A stretch of DNA of 64,000 nucleotides from Sulfuricurvum sp. PC08-66 (GTDB taxonomy: Bacteria > Campylobacterota > Campylobacteria > Campylobacterales > Sulfurimonadaceae): positions 1-64,000 of the forward strand of contig JQIT01000012.1 in assembly GCA_000830255.1 (NCBI GenBank). Direction: 5' to 3'. Of this stretch, positions 1 to 9,201 are shown piece by piece (position 1 is the first letter of the stretch; the number at the start of each line of letters is the position of its first letter). The position numbers and the translations under genes were made by a program. The notes under the pieces are model-generated. The model searched no databases, had not been told where the DNA came from, and saw only the letters and a list, made by a program, of their open reading frames with translations.

Positions 1-901
1 CGGCAGATGCCCTCTCTTGTGCGGCTTGCGCCGCCTCTACCGCTTGGGTTTTACGTGCCGCCAAAAAGGCATCGCTAAGTGCACGTTCAAAAGAGATGCC
101 ACTCACTTCGAGGTTTTCGATGTGGGTACGCATCATGAGTAGCGCGTTGAAATCGATATCGGCTTGCATCGTATCGATGGAGATGACGCTCTTTTGCGCC
201 CCGTTATCGGCAATCTCTAGACCCTTGATGGTGAGGCTACCTGTAGCGAAACTGACATTGACCTCATCGACATAGACCTCTTTGTCCAGTGCGGCAGAGG
301 CGGATTTTTCGATACCCATTTTGAAGAGAGAATCGGCAAAAAAGTACCCAAAGGTCAATCCACCTCCTACGAGTATCACGAAAAGTGCCGCACCCCAAAT
401 GCGAATCGGGCTTTGTTTTTTAGTAGGCTGTTTGAAGAGTCCTAGCCATGAGAGGAAGCGAAATTTGCTAAAAAGATTTTTGATAGGTTCACGGTATTTA
501 TCGAGCAGAAATTTGAGGAGAAAAAAGAGCGGCAACGCCAAGAACCAACTCACGAGGGTCGAACCCAAGACAATCGTATTGTCAAAATAGCTCAACCGCG
601 CCACACCGCTGTTATAAAGCGTCGTCCAAAACGCCTCTAGCGAGGGTGTCGTCAAAAGCGCGTACCCCAACTGCTCCATGTAAGGGTCGAGTAGATACCC
701 GATAAGGACGAACTGTGCCGCCATAAAAAACATCAATCCCAGCGGTACATTGATGATAAAAGCGATAAGCAAAAGCACCCATGTTTGCACGCCTGAGGCT
801 GGGGTCATGCCTATCATCATACCCAGTACGATGGCTAAGGCGATTTGCCACGAGCGCGCGGCGGAGTTAAAAATTTTCAAAAACTTGGTAAAAAAATCCA
901 T
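1..901 (-). CDS. TIGR03546/TIGR03545-like membrane protein, 5' part only
   Basis: The gene starts at ATG 901-899 and runs off the left edge; 300 residues are visible. Residues 20-75 form two to three hydrophobic helices with a glycine/proline-rich turn (MMIGMTPASG), as in TIGR03546/DUF2062-like membrane domains. Further membrane segments lie near 110-134 and 168-187. From about residue 205 the protein changes to an AsmA-like beta pattern (for example VDEVNVSFATGSLTIKGLEI), followed by an alanine-rich helix near the edge. This two-part arrangement matches the fused TIGR03546/TIGR03545 proteins as I know them. The role of that family is not established; envelope biogenesis is only a guess. It is divergent from the nickel operon across about 140 bp. 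In those 140 bp I saw no NikR-like palindrome or riboswitch. Confidence 0.65.
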   Translation of the reverse strand, partial: MDFFTKFLKIFNSAARSWQIALAIVLGMMIGMTPASGVQTWVLLLIAFIINVPLGLMFFMAAQFVLIGYLLDPYMEQLGYALLTTPSLEAFWTTLYNSGVARLSYFDNTIVLGSTLVSWFLALPLFFLLKFLLDKYREPIKNLFSKFRFLSWLGLFKQPTKKQSPIRIWGAALFVILVGGGLTFGYFFADSLFKMGIEKSASAALDKEVYVDEVNVSFATGSLTIKGLEIADNGAQKSVISIDTMQADIDFNALLMMRTHIENLEVSGISFERALSDAFLAARKTQAVEAAQAAQERASA

Positions 902-1041
902 CAATGTGCACTCCAGCAAAAAAGTGTGCCATTGTAGCACAGCGTAGCCCTATTTTAGGCACTTCTTGGGCTTCGTTAACTTGACAAACTGAATGGGTAT
1001 TCGCTACTATGGCTCTCCATCTTCGATAGCAAAGTAGTGCC

Positions 1042-1665
1042 ATGCCTGTTTGGATACTTCTCTTTTTTGCACTGCCCCTCATGGCACACGAAGCCTCTAT
1101 CCTCGCTACCCCCAATGGCATGCAACTCTCCTACGGTCACACGGTATCCAGCACTCCCAACCACGACACCCCTATGAGCAATCTCTCGACCCTTTGTGTC
1201 ACCGACTACAACATCACCACCTCATGGCAAGCGTGTCATCTCTACGGTGCCGCCTTCGATACAGGACAATGGGTCAAAACCCTCCAAGGCACACGTAAAG
1301 GCACTCGAATAGAGCACCCCCAAGCACTGAGCGCTTGGGAGAGCAGTGAGGTGATTTATCGCTACGAAAAGCCCACATCGAAAGTCCCAAAGGGTTATAT
1401 GCTTTTGCCCTTGCAAGCGCCCCATAGCATCGCTATGGGTGAGCGTATCACACTACAACTCCTCTACGACGGCAAGCCTTTGGCAAATGTACCTGTAGCC
1501 TACGACGACCAAACGCGCGGTATCACCGATGCCCAAGGACGTATCAATATTCGCCTACGTCATGCAGGCACCCAACACTTCACCGCGACCCATACACGCC
1601 CATCGACCACACCTGCTCTCGATAAAGCCATCACCAATATCACCCTGCAATTCGAGCACGACTGA
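1042..1665 (+). CDS. nikK: NikK-like periplasmic protein (DUF4198)
   Basis: 207 residues with a short signal peptide (residues 1-15, ending ALPLMAHEA). The mature N-terminus is His-Glu and the protein carries several histidines. The C-terminal 80 residues read as a small beta-sandwich (GERITLQLLYDGKPLANVPV, then a Gly-Ile-Thr-Asp-Ala-Gln-Gly-Arg turn), typical of DUF4198. In ECF-type nickel transporters, NikK and NikL are accessory envelope proteins beside NikM, NikQ and NikO, and that is the order here. The stop codon overlaps the next ATG by one base, so the genes are translationally coupled. The ribosome binding site is weak. Role inferred: periplasmic nickel capture or delivery. Cobalt is the alternative substrate. 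Confidence 0.72.
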   Translation: MPVWILLFFALPLMAHEASILATPNGMQLSYGHTVSSTPNHDTPMSNLSTLCVTDYNITTSWQACHLYGAAFDTGQWVKTLQGTRKGTRIEHPQALSAWESSEVIYRYEKPTSKVPKGYMLLPLQAPHSIAMGERITLQLLYDGKPLANVPVAYDDQTRGITDAQGRINIRLRHAGTQHFTATHTRPSTTPALDKAITNITLQFEHD

Positions 1666-2075
1666 TGCGACGACTCCTCCTTTTGACACTTTTGGGCATG
1701 GGACTCTATGCACACGAAGTACGCTATGTCGTAAGCGAAACCAACGCTACGCAAATTTTCATTACCTATGGCGATGGTGCACCTTTTGATTATGAGCCCT
1801 ATACGATTTATGCACCCGACCAAACCGTGCCTTTTCAGAGTGGCTACACCGCCAAAGATGGGTCGATTGTCTTCGTGCCCAATAGCAGTGGCGTTTGGCG
1901 TATCACAGCGGCGAGCGAAGATGGGCATGGCGCGACTATCAGCTACACCCATTCACTCTCTTCTGTTCAAGCACCCCAAACCCATACACGTCTCGACCGC
2001 CTCCTCTTGGGCGTAGGTATCGTGTTGGCGCTTTTTGGGACATGGGCACTTTTTTTCTCTCGAAAATCCAAATAA
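1665..2075 (+). CDS. nikL: NikL-like membrane-anchored nickel transport accessory protein
   Basis: 136 residues. A signal peptide covers residues 1-16, again cleaving before His-Glu (LYAHEVRYVV). The middle is a small beta domain containing a Tyr-Thr-Ala-Lys-Asp-Gly-Ser turn. One C-terminal helix (about residues 110-130) is followed by a basic tail, RKSK. Signal peptide plus extracytoplasmic beta domain plus C-terminal anchor is the NikL/CbiL-like layout. It overlaps nikK by one base and is followed 13 bp later by the beta-barrel gene. Inferred role: passes nickel from the periplasm to the NikM core. The family is poorly conserved in sequence, so context carries much of this call. Confidence 0.68.
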   Translation: MRRLLLLTLLGMGLYAHEVRYVVSETNATQIFITYGDGAPFDYEPYTIYAPDQTVPFQSGYTAKDGSIVFVPNSSGVWRITAASEDGHGATISYTHSLSSVQAPQTHTRLDRLLLGVGIVLALFGTWALFFSRKSK

Positions 2076-2088
2076 AAAAGGCAAAAAA

Positions 2089-3054
2089 ATGCAAAAACTA
2101 TTATCGATAGCTATCGTGACAACTGCCGCACTTTGGGCGCATCATGGCGTGGCGGCATTGGGGGCTTTTGGGCTAGAGGGAGCAGGAGCGCCATTGGAGA
2201 CGACATCGACAGCGGCACTTCCACAAAACTCTGTTTTGTTCTACTCCAAGCTCGACTACAGCAGCTACACCCTCAAAACCGCTACGGCTACCGATTTAGA
2301 AGGGCTATACAACACCTATACGATGTACGGGCTAGGCTACGGTGTGACACCCTATCTCTCGCTCTACGCCTTTTTGCCCACGCACACCAAAATCGACGAG
2401 AGCCATACAGGTACCTCTGGCTTTGCAGATATGAGCGTGATGGCGACACTCTCCTTTACCCTCGATGGATTGGTCAAAGCCAATGAGAGCCTCGATGATA
2501 TGGAGGAGTGGCACTTCGCACTCTATGCTGGTGCGACACTCCCTACAGGTAACAGTGCATTGACCGATGCCAACGGTACTGCACTGGATGCTGGGTCACA
2601 ACTAGGCTTTGGAGAGTTCTCCTACAGCATAGGCTTTGCCGCGACCAAGATGCTCTCTTCTGACATCACCGCGATATTCGATGCCAACTACATCACCTTC
2701 ACACCGCACGATTTCGCAGGGGAGAGGGTCAAATTTGGGGACGAAATACGCTTCAACACCGCCGCCACCTACAAGCTCTACACCAATGCCGAGGCAAAAC
2801 TACGCATCGATGGTGATATCGAAGCGCACTATCTCTACCTAGGGCGTGATGTGGTCGATGGCGTGGGTGAGAGTGGCACAGGGGGACACATCCTCTATAC
2901 GATGATAGCGACACGCATCTACAAAGATAATAGCTCCATCGCATTGGGGGTCAAAATCCCTGCATGGACACATCTGAACGAAGCGACCACCCAACAAGGT
3001 GCTGAAGGTGGCGAAGCCTACCGTGCAGTACTGACCTATTCAAGTCTCTTTTGA
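2089..3054 (+). CDS. Outer-membrane beta-barrel-like protein in the nickel operon
   Basis: 321 residues from ATG 2089, chosen because an AAAAAGG-type ribosome binding site lies just upstream and a signal peptide follows at once (residues 1-20, LLSIAIVTTAALWAHHGVAA). An upstream in-frame start at 2035 would bury that signal. The mature protein alternates aromatic and polar residues in many short strands (for example LFYSKLDYSSYTLKTA, GLGYGVTPYLSLYAF) and ends in SSLF, an aromatic C-terminus typical of outer-membrane barrels. The strand pattern recalls MetA-pathway-type or transporter-like barrels, but I cannot assign a family. Its stop overlaps the nikM start, so it is part of the operon. Possible role: outer-membrane entry of nickel. 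That is inference from position only. Confidence 0.55.
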   Translation: MQKLLSIAIVTTAALWAHHGVAALGAFGLEGAGAPLETTSTAALPQNSVLFYSKLDYSSYTLKTATATDLEGLYNTYTMYGLGYGVTPYLSLYAFLPTHTKIDESHTGTSGFADMSVMATLSFTLDGLVKANESLDDMEEWHFALYAGATLPTGNSALTDANGTALDAGSQLGFGEFSYSIGFAATKMLSSDITAIFDANYITFTPHDFAGERVKFGDEIRFNTAATYKLYTNAEAKLRIDGDIEAHYLYLGRDVVDGVGESGTGGHILYTMIATRIYKDNSSIALGVKIPAWTHLNEATTQQGAEGGEAYRAVLTYSSLF

Positions 3055-3692
3055 TGCATATCCCTGAAGGCTTTATCGCACCTAGTACCTATATCCCCTT
3101 GGCACTTATCGATGGTGCCCTATTGTGGTATAGCGCACGCCATCTGCGCACCCTGCTCACGCCTCAGCGTATTCCAATGATTGCCCTTATGAGTGCGGCG
3201 ATATTTGTCCTCTCCTCTATTATGATTCCATTGCCTTTTGGGACATCAGCGCATTTGGTAGGCATTGGACTCTTGGTCGCGCTTTTTGGGTGGCGCATGA
3301 GTCTGCTCATCTATACGATGGTGCTTTTGATGCAATTTTTTTTGCTAGGGCAAGGGGGATTGAGCACCTTTTTCGTGACGCTTTTTAGTATCGGCGTCGT
3401 GGGAGGAGGCAGTGCCAAAGCGCTTTTACGCCTCACGCATCACCATCGATGGGGCTATTTTGGCGCTGGAAGTGTGGCAGTTTTGGTCGCGGCACTCACG
3501 AGTGCGCTACTATTAGGTGCGCAAAGCTATTATGCTGTCGATGAGCAAGGTGCACCCCTTTTTTTCCCTTTCGGCTGGGAGATAGTGGTGCCTACGATGC
3601 TGGGTGCACATCTCATTGTCGCACTTATCGAGGGGATCATCACACGTTATAGCGCACCCTATTGGCACAAGAGAGTTGAAGATGAAGTATAA
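3054..3692 (+). CDS. nikM: Nickel ECF transporter substrate-binding membrane subunit NikM/CbiM
   Basis: 212 residues. The protein begins MHIPEGF, the hallmark of CbiM/NikM: the free N-terminus and His2 bind the metal deep in the membrane. ATG 3054 is therefore the correct start; the TTG three bases upstream would add a residue and destroy the site. Hydrophobic helices run through most of the chain (for example PMIALMSAAIFVLSSIMIPL), and a PFGTSAHLVG segment is the conserved CbiM metal-site loop. The start overlaps the preceding stop (TGATG) and the end overlaps nikQ by 11 bases. Nickel is preferred over cobalt because nikK/nikL-type genes are present and no cobalamin genes are nearby. That preference is inference. 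Confidence 0.88.
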   Translation: MHIPEGFIAPSTYIPLALIDGALLWYSARHLRTLLTPQRIPMIALMSAAIFVLSSIMIPLPFGTSAHLVGIGLLVALFGWRMSLLIYTMVLLMQFFLLGQGGLSTFFVTLFSIGVVGGGSAKALLRLTHHHRWGYFGAGSVAVLVAALTSALLLGAQSYYAVDEQGAPLFFPFGWEIVVPTMLGAHLIVALIEGIITRYSAPYWHKRVEDEV

Positions 3693-4248
3693 AAATATCA
3701 ACACTCCCCTCCTCGCACTTGGCTCTATCATGGTGCTGGTGGTCATCGTCAGTACCCTGCACGATGTGACCGCTTTAGCCGTGGCGTGGGGTGTGGCACT
3801 GCTCTTTGGCTATCCCAAACATCGCCAAATCTTCAAAGCGCTCCTGCCTGTGGTGCTTATGGGAGGATTTATTTTGGCAAGCTACGCGCTTTTCTATGCC
3901 TACCGTTACGATGCTTGGGCGCCCCATATTGGGAGTATGGCGTTGCGTATGCTTGCTATGAGTACATGGGGATTTGTAGCAATCTACCGCATACCGCTTA
4001 TCGTGGCACTGCGACCTTTTCCCACGGCACAAATGCTACTCACCATAGCCTATGGACAATATACACTTCTCACACACCAAGCACGACAAGCGCGCCGTGC
4101 ATGGCAAAGCCGCAATGCGCTCTCCCCCTCCTATTTTGCACAGTGGCGATTTTTCGCGACGTTGGTATTGCAGGTGCTTGATAAAGCACTTCACCAAAGC
4201 CACACCGTCTCCCAAGCGATGCGCTCACGCGGAGTTTTCGATGCTTGA
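3682..4248 (+). CDS. nikQ: Nickel ECF transporter transmembrane subunit NikQ/CbiQ-like
   Basis: 188 residues from ATG 3682, overlapping nikM. Four to five hydrophobic helices occupy residues 5-115. The C-terminal half has the two short basic motifs by which EcfT/CbiQ proteins contact the ATPase: a RQARRAWQSR stretch and, near the end, QAMRSRGVF. It is shorter than typical CbiQ (about 225-260 residues), which is common for NikQ in this group. It couples ATP hydrolysis by NikO to metal release from NikM at the inner membrane. It overlaps nikO by eight bases. Confidence 0.78.
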   Translation: MKYKNINTPLLALGSIMVLVVIVSTLHDVTALAVAWGVALLFGYPKHRQIFKALLPVVLMGGFILASYALFYAYRYDAWAPHIGSMALRMLAMSTWGFVAIYRIPLIVALRPFPTAQMLLTIAYGQYTLLTHQARQARRAWQSRNALSPSYFAQWRFFATLVLQVLDKALHQSHTVSQAMRSRGVFDA

Positions 4249-4936
4249 ACTCTCACACATCTCCTACGGATTCAAAAACCAAACGCTCTTCGATGAGCTC
4301 TCGTTGTCTGTCGCCCAAGGAGAAAAAATCACCCTCGTAGGCGAAAATGGCAGTGGCAAATCGACGCTCTTAGCGCTTATCAACGGTCTGGTCTCCCCTT
4401 GTAATGGCACTGTCACCTTCGAGGGTATCGCACTCACACCCCAAAACCTACGCGACCCAAAACTGCGCTACCGCCTACGCACCCAAATGGGATTGGTTTT
4501 CCAAGAGCCTAGCGTAATGTTTTTCCACCCTACGGTCTATGAGGAGTTGGCGTTTGGACTGCACCAGCAAAAAGCCTCTGACATCGATGCACGTGTACGC
4601 GAATGTGCTAGAGAGTTTGGTATCGAGGCACTTTTGACCCAAGCCCCTTATGCCCTCTCAGGGGGACAACAACAAAAGGTCGCATTGGCGTGTGTGATGA
4701 TTACCCATCCCAAACTGCTCTTGCTCGATGAGCCTACGGCGCATCTGGATGCCGCAAGTGCCGCATGGCTCATCGAAAAACTCGCCTCCCTCGATGCTAC
4801 CATCATCACCGCGACACACCATCTCTCTCTCACCCCGCATTTGGGGACGCGCACATGGGTACTCCAAGAGGGACGTATCGCCTTCGATGGCGCCACCGCG
4901 CAAGCACTCCACGATTTTTACTATCTTTTTACGTGA
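4241..4936 (+). CDS. nikO: Nickel ECF transporter ATPase NikO/CbiO
   Basis: 231 residues from ATG 4241, which lies within the end of nikQ. It is a complete ABC ATPase: Walker A GENGSGKST at residues 34-42, Q-loop VFQEPSVMFF, signature LSGGQQQKV, Walker B LLLLDEPTA, and H-loop TATHH. The Q-loop and length fit the CbiO/EcfA class. It powers the membrane subunits NikM and NikQ. No downstream gene follows in the operon; the next gene has its own promoter-like region at 4937-4998. Confidence 0.88.
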   Translation: MLELSHISYGFKNQTLFDELSLSVAQGEKITLVGENGSGKSTLLALINGLVSPCNGTVTFEGIALTPQNLRDPKLRYRLRTQMGLVFQEPSVMFFHPTVYEELAFGLHQQKASDIDARVRECAREFGIEALLTQAPYALSGGQQQKVALACVMITHPKLLLLDEPTAHLDAASAAWLIEKLASLDATIITATHHLSLTPHLGTRTWVLQEGRIAFDGATAQALHDFYYLFT

Positions 4937-4998
4937 CCGACTTATGACCATTTAATGATTTTTCCTTTAGAATCTTCTATCTTAAAAAAAGGAATTAC

Positions 4999-5499
4999 AT
5001 GAAAAGTGTAAAAGTTCTACGTGCTTTAGTCGTTGCCTCTCTATTAGCTAGCTCTGCTATGGCAGAGGATGTTGTTGCTTCGGTCAAGGATGCTATCATG
5101 CCCGCCAAAACGGCTTATGCAGGTGCTATGGTGAGTTTTGGTTTTATTGGCGTAGGTGCACAAGCAATGTACGGTGATCAACTCTTCCCTGTAGAGAAAT
5201 TTGCCAACGGTCTACCAGGTAATATTGGCTGGGAAGTAGATGCACACATCGAAACAGCAGGTTTAGGCGCAAATGCAAACCTCACTTATACCTACAAAAT
5301 CGAAGCTGCTGCAGTCAAAGGTCTTGAAGTTATGGGTGCTTTTGGTTTGGGATATAACCAATACACTCTGTTTAATACTCCATGGCCTTACTTCTACAAC
5401 TACAAAGCGCAAGCTAAATATATGCTCGACAACGGTATGAAAGTGGTCGTAGGTTACGGCTACCAAGGTTTCGTTGCAGGTATCCAAATCACAATGTAA
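4999..5499 (+). CDS. Small secreted outer-membrane beta-barrel-like protein
   Basis: 166 residues with a clear signal peptide (residues 1-22, LVVASLLASSAMA, cleavage before Glu-Asp). The mature chain alternates small, aromatic and polar residues in about eight strands (GAMVSFGFIGVGAQAMYG, MKVVVGYGYQGFVAGIQITM) and ends in ITM. This suggests a small barrel or a barrel-like periplasmic protein. I do not recognise the family. A good AAAGGA ribosome binding site lies ahead of ATG 4999, with a TAGAAT -10-like box near 4969. It is a single gene, closed by a hairpin at 5505-5522. Confidence 0.6.
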   Translation: MKSVKVLRALVVASLLASSAMAEDVVASVKDAIMPAKTAYAGAMVSFGFIGVGAQAMYGDQLFPVEKFANGLPGNIGWEVDAHIETAGLGANANLTYTYKIEAAAVKGLEVMGAFGLGYNQYTLFNTPWPYFYNYKAQAKYMLDNGMKVVVGYGYQGFVAGIQITM

Positions 5500-5504
5500 T
5501 CCTC

Positions 5505-5522
5505 TTCACCCCTCGGGGTGAA
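5505..5522 (+). terminator. Hairpin terminator after the small secreted protein
   Basis: Eight-base stem TTCACCCC / GGGGTGAA with a two-base loop, just after the stop at 5499. A pyrimidine-rich tract ending in six T begins about 10 bases further on, so the U-run is displaced. It lies between convergent genes; on the minus strand no U-run follows. It probably serves mainly the plus-strand gene. Confidence 0.55.
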
Positions 5523-5550
5523 AACTTCTCCTCTTTTTTACCCTTTTTCC

Positions 5551-6156
5551 TTACAACTCTTCGGTCTTGAATTCGCTGTAACCTTCGTAGTAATAACTCA
5601 CATCGATTCCTTTCATGAAGAGCGCACGGTCATCTATCTTGTCCGTGAGAGCGAGTTTGAGCAGGTGTTTGATCTCGATATCTTTGACCACGCTACGTTG
5701 CATTGCCGAAAGATACTCCTCTTTGTCGACTTGATTCCAATCTACTACAGCTTTGATCTCATATTTAAGCATCAAATCGAGCCAGATACGCGTCGCGCGA
5801 CCATTACCTTCGCGAAAGGGGTGAGCGATGTTCATCTCTACATATTTTTCGATAATCTGCTCAAAACTGCTTTGCGGCATGGCATCGATATGCGCGAGCG
5901 AAGCTTCCAGATACATTAGCGGCGCGAAACGAAAATCCCCTTTGGAGATATTGACATCACGGATTTTGCCCGCAAAAGGGTAAATCTCTCCGAAGAGATA
6001 CGCATGAATAAACGCCAACCCCGCGAATGTTCCCACCTGCACCTTATCAATCGCACCCGAATCAAAAAGCTCTCTAGCTTTTTGCTTGCTCATTTTCTCT
6101 TCGGCACGAGCCAGTTCTATTTGATCGGTAATGCCAAGCTTATTCTCTAATGTCAT
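5551..6156 (-). CDS. fic: Class III self-inhibited Fic protein (AMP-transferase)
   Basis: 201 residues. The Fic catalytic motif HPFREGNGRATR begins at His112. A beta-hairpin flap GDFRFAP (about residues 73-79) positions the target. Near the C-terminus is SYYYEG (Ser187, Glu191, Gly192), an exact [S/T]xxxE[G/N] inhibitory motif. A C-terminal inhibitory helix in a protein of this length is the NmFic-like class III design, in which oligomerisation and autoAMPylation relieve inhibition. No separate antitoxin is therefore needed. Expected reaction: transfer of AMP from ATP to a hydroxyl side chain of a target protein. It starts 22 bp after the MutS7 stop and is probably co-transcribed with it. Confidence 0.88.
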   Translation of the reverse strand: MTLENKLGITDQIELARAEEKMSKQKARELFDSGAIDKVQVGTFAGLAFIHAYLFGEIYPFAGKIRDVNISKGDFRFAPLMYLEASLAHIDAMPQSSFEQIIEKYVEMNIAHPFREGNGRATRIWLDLMLKYEIKAVVDWNQVDKEEYLSAMQRSVVKDIEIKHLLKLALTDKIDDRALFMKGIDVSYYYEGYSEFKTEEL

Positions 6157-6178
6157 GCATCACCTCCTTGGATTTGCA

Positions 6179-9136
6179 TTAGTTTTTCTCATCATAATGC
6201 AGTTGCAACCCTTGGCTACTCATCATAAAGCCGCTGATACGTAGTTTGCCCTCATGGATAGCTTTGTGGTGCTCTTTGCACAGCGGCATGAGATTGTATC
6301 GATGGTCTTTGTGGTAGTGGTCGATGAACCCTTTTTTGTCAGCGTTTTGTTGCTCTTTGATATGGTGGACATCTTCGGCAGGTGCGCCACAAATGACACA
6401 GCGCGTGATATAGAGCTGTGTGTTGTATTTGGATTTGCGCTTTTTGACCAGTAGCTCCACCTCGTCATATTCGTTGGCTAGACGTTTGCGTAGTTTGTTT
6501 GCCGTATCCAAAAAGGTTTTGTCCATATGTAGAGAGCGTGCGAACTCCAGTCCATAGATGGAGCTTCCGCTTCCAGCTTGCAGGGTGCGATTGAAGAGCA
6601 ATCTATCCCTCTCTTCATCATAGGTCACCTCCAAGTGGAGATTGACCACATTGGGCAGTGCCTCGATTTCGGTCATGTTGGCTAGCTGATGCAGGTGTGT
6701 AGCGAAGATAAAAAAGGGCTTGATACGTGCCAATTGCAGTATCGCACTTGCCACAATCGCCACGCCTGAGAGCGTCTCTGTCCCGTGGCTAATCTCATCG
6801 CCAAGTACGAGACTCTTTGCCGTGGCGCGTGCGAAGATATTTTTGAGTTCGAGCATCTCCACTGCGAAGGTCGATAGCCCTTTGGAGAGATTGTCGCGTG
6901 AGACGATACGCGTAAATAGCGCATCGAAAAGCGTCATCTTCATCGCATTGGCAGGGACATAAAAGCCTGATTGCGCCAAGAGCACCGCGATGCCTACGCT
7001 CTTCATGAGTGAGGATTTACCGCTAGAATTTATCCCATACAAAAGCACCCCATCGATACCCCTGCCCTCATTGACCTCGACCATGACGCTCTTGGGAAAG
7101 GGCAGATCCAAATGGCTTGGATCCCCCATGATAATGTCATTGGGGACGTAGATACCCTGACGCTCTTGGCGCTCTATCATGGGGTGGCGTAGTCCCATAA
7201 TCTGCAAAAAATTATCGCCGTTGGGTGTATCGAGAAGCGTAGGACGCGCGTAGTTATATAGCTCATAGAGTTTGGTATTGGCAATGGCAACATCGATATC
7301 GGCGGTGAAGTCGATGAGGCGCTCGACGATGAGGGTATATTTGCGATCCCACTCCTGCTCTTTGGCGAGAAACCGCTCCTTGACCAGTGCGATGACGCGT
7401 GTGTGTAGCGTGGTGATGGTGTCGCTTAGCTCCTCGATAAGGGGCGAGGTGATTTTGACACTGTTGGTGAGCTTGCGAAAGGTCATGCTCTTCCACGCCA
7501 AAGCTGTCCCATCCCACAATGTCATCTCACCGCCCAAATGCTCCTCGATAAGGGCAAATCGACTCTTGGTGAGCGAGAGGTGGTGACCCTCTTTGTCCAG
7601 AAAATTTATCATCGCAAATTGCGTTTCGCTCTTGTTGCCATGCTCTTGTACCAGTGCATCGATAGCGTGCGCGATATGCTCTAGTTGGGCATACGCCTCT
7701 CGATGTTTTTGCACCACGCTGTCTAGCTCGACATCGACCCCTCGATAGAAAAAATTCTCCTCGATAGCCGCAAAGGTAAAAGCCGAAGTGACGCTCAAAT
7801 CGATAGAGCGCTCGATATCGCGGATGAAGTTCTCTATCTCTTGTGGGGTGAAGGTGAGCTTGGTAATTTTGTGCTGTTTGACATACTCCGCCAATGTCAG
7901 CAGTGATTGCAGTGAGCTGTGCAGATAGTTGACCTCAAAAGGGTGCAACCGCCCCAAGCGCATACGTCGCAATATCCGCTCCATATCGTAGACGTTTGCC
8001 AATTGCGTCTGGAAAAATTGGGCATGGACACGTAGCTTGTCACTCAAATCAAACCGACGCGTCAACTCCGACGGCTCTTTGATAGGATTGAGCAGGCGCT
8101 CTTTGAGCAGTCGCTTGCCAATCGCCGTAGAAGTTTTGTCGATGAGGCGCAATAGCGTCATCTCATGCGCATCGTGCGAGACCACGCCCAACTGCTCCAA
8201 GGCGTTGTTGCCTAGATAGACAAATCGATGGCTTTGCAAGATATGGGGACGTGAGAGCTTTTGGACGATTTTGGCGTCGTGCTCGATGATGAAGTGCACC
8301 AAAATAGCCAGCGATTCACTGGTCAAGGGCATACGCTCCAAATCGAGATGCTCCACCGCCGAAAGCAGAGATTGTATGCCATAGACCTGCGCGAAAAGGG
8401 CATTTTGGTACTCGATATCGGGCATATCGTGGTTCACGCTGTAGTGGAAATGCTCCTCGATTTCGAGATATTTGACAATCTCTTTGGTGTTGGTGATGCT
8501 AGGCGCGAAGGTGAGTACCACTTCACGCGTGCGGTAGGTCTGCATCAGCCCAAAAACTTCATCCAGCGCATAGCTCTTGTCCGCCAATGTCCCGTGCGCC
8601 TCGTGCAGATAGGTGCGCCCCGTCGTGACATCGATAGCGGCGTATCCCACGCTGTAAATATCACGGTTTTTATCGATGACCAAGGAGACGAGATAGTTCT
8701 CATCGTTGTCTTGGGTGTAGTCGAAATTCGTCCCAGGGGAGAGGATTTGCGAGATGTAGCGGGTGAGATGGGGTGGATTGCCACGCTGACGCACCAAGAT
8801 GATGGTGTACTCTTGGGTGGCGATGAGCCGATTGAGATAGCGGTCAAACGAAACCGAAGGCACCCCCGCCAAGAGAGGATTTTTTTCGCTCACTTCGGGG
8901 ATAGTTTTGTTCTTTTTGGTCAGCTGAATGTTGAGGTGTTGCGCCACCTCTTTGGCCTTGCCAATCGGAGCTGGTCCTGTGTCGATTTCGTAGACCTCAA
9001 AAAAGGAGCCGATCTCCATAAAGACGACCGTTTTGGGACCGTATTTGGCCTCAAAAAGACGCTGCAAATCGAAATAGACCTCCGTGACCAGACGGGTTTT
9101 GTCCTCCAAAAGTGCTGCGTATTGCGTCATGACCAT
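6179..9136 (-). CDS. mutS7: MutS7-type mismatch repair ATPase with C-terminal HNH nuclease
   Basis: 985 residues, with domains in MutS order. The N-terminal mismatch-binding domain has the F-x-E reading motif in GSFFEVYE (Phe45, Glu47). The ATPase domain has Walker [10 protein letters not shown] (701-709), Walker [12 protein letters not shown] (Asp780, Glu781) and FATHLHQL (811-818). After about residue 905 comes an HNH zinc-type nuclease: Cys913/Cys916, His924-His925, Asn948, Cys953, and His956-His957. Fusion of MutS to HNH defines the MutS7 group of Campylobacterota, octocoral mitochondria and giant viruses. The fusion may combine mismatch recognition and strand incision, roles split between MutS and MutL/MutH elsewhere. 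ATG 9136 or the second ATG at 9130 could be used. Confidence 0.9.
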   Translation of the reverse strand: MVMTQYAALLEDKTRLVTEVYFDLQRLFEAKYGPKTVVFMEIGSFFEVYEIDTGPAPIGKAKEVAQHLNIQLTKKNKTIPEVSEKNPLLAGVPSVSFDRYLNRLIATQEYTIILVRQRGNPPHLTRYISQILSPGTNFDYTQDNDENYLVSLVIDKNRDIYSVGYAAIDVTTGRTYLHEAHGTLADKSYALDEVFGLMQTYRTREVVLTFAPSITNTKEIVKYLEIEEHFHYSVNHDMPDIEYQNALFAQVYGIQSLLSAVEHLDLERMPLTSESLAILVHFIIEHDAKIVQKLSRPHILQSHRFVYLGNNALEQLGVVSHDAHEMTLLRLIDKTSTAIGKRLLKERLLNPIKEPSELTRRFDLSDKLRVHAQFFQTQLANVYDMERILRRMRLGRLHPFEVNYLHSSLQSLLTLAEYVKQHKITKLTFTPQEIENFIRDIERSIDLSVTSAFTFAAIEENFFYRGVDVELDSVVQKHREAYAQLEHIAHAIDALVQEHGNKSETQFAMINFLDKEGHHLSLTKSRFALIEEHLGGEMTLWDGTALAWKSMTFRKLTNSVKITSPLIEELSDTITTLHTRVIALVKERFLAKEQEWDRKYTLIVERLIDFTADIDVAIANTKLYELYNYARPTLLDTPNGDNFLQIMGLRHPMIERQERQGIYVPNDIIMGDPSHLDLPFPKSVMVEVNEGRGIDGVLLYGINSSGKSSLMKSVGIAVLLAQSGFYVPANAMKMTLFDALFTRIVSRDNLSKGLSTFAVEMLELKNIFARATAKSLVLGDEISHGTETLSGVAIVASAILQLARIKPFFIFATHLHQLANMTEIEALPNVVNLHLEVTYDEERDRLLFNRTLQAGSGSSIYGLEFARSLHMDKTFLDTANKLRKRLANEYDEVELLVKKRKSKYNTQLYITRCVICGAPAEDVHHIKEQQNADKKGFIDHYHKDHRYNLMPLCKEHHKAIHEGKLRISGFMMSSQGLQLHYDEKN

Positions 9137-9201
9137 CGACTGTGCTCACCTTTTGCGTGATTGTTTTTCTTTGTGCGGATTTTAGCCCATACGCGCTTAA
9201 G

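Noticed and set aside
902-1041. Possible NikR operator or cobalamin riboswitch ahead of the nickel operon
   Set aside because: No NikR-type palindrome and no conserved riboswitch box could be seen in the 140 bp.
8261-9160. Plus-strand open frame of 299 codons opposite mutS7
   Set aside because: It mirrors the conserved MutS coding frame, has no recognisable domain, and the minus-strand protein is certain.
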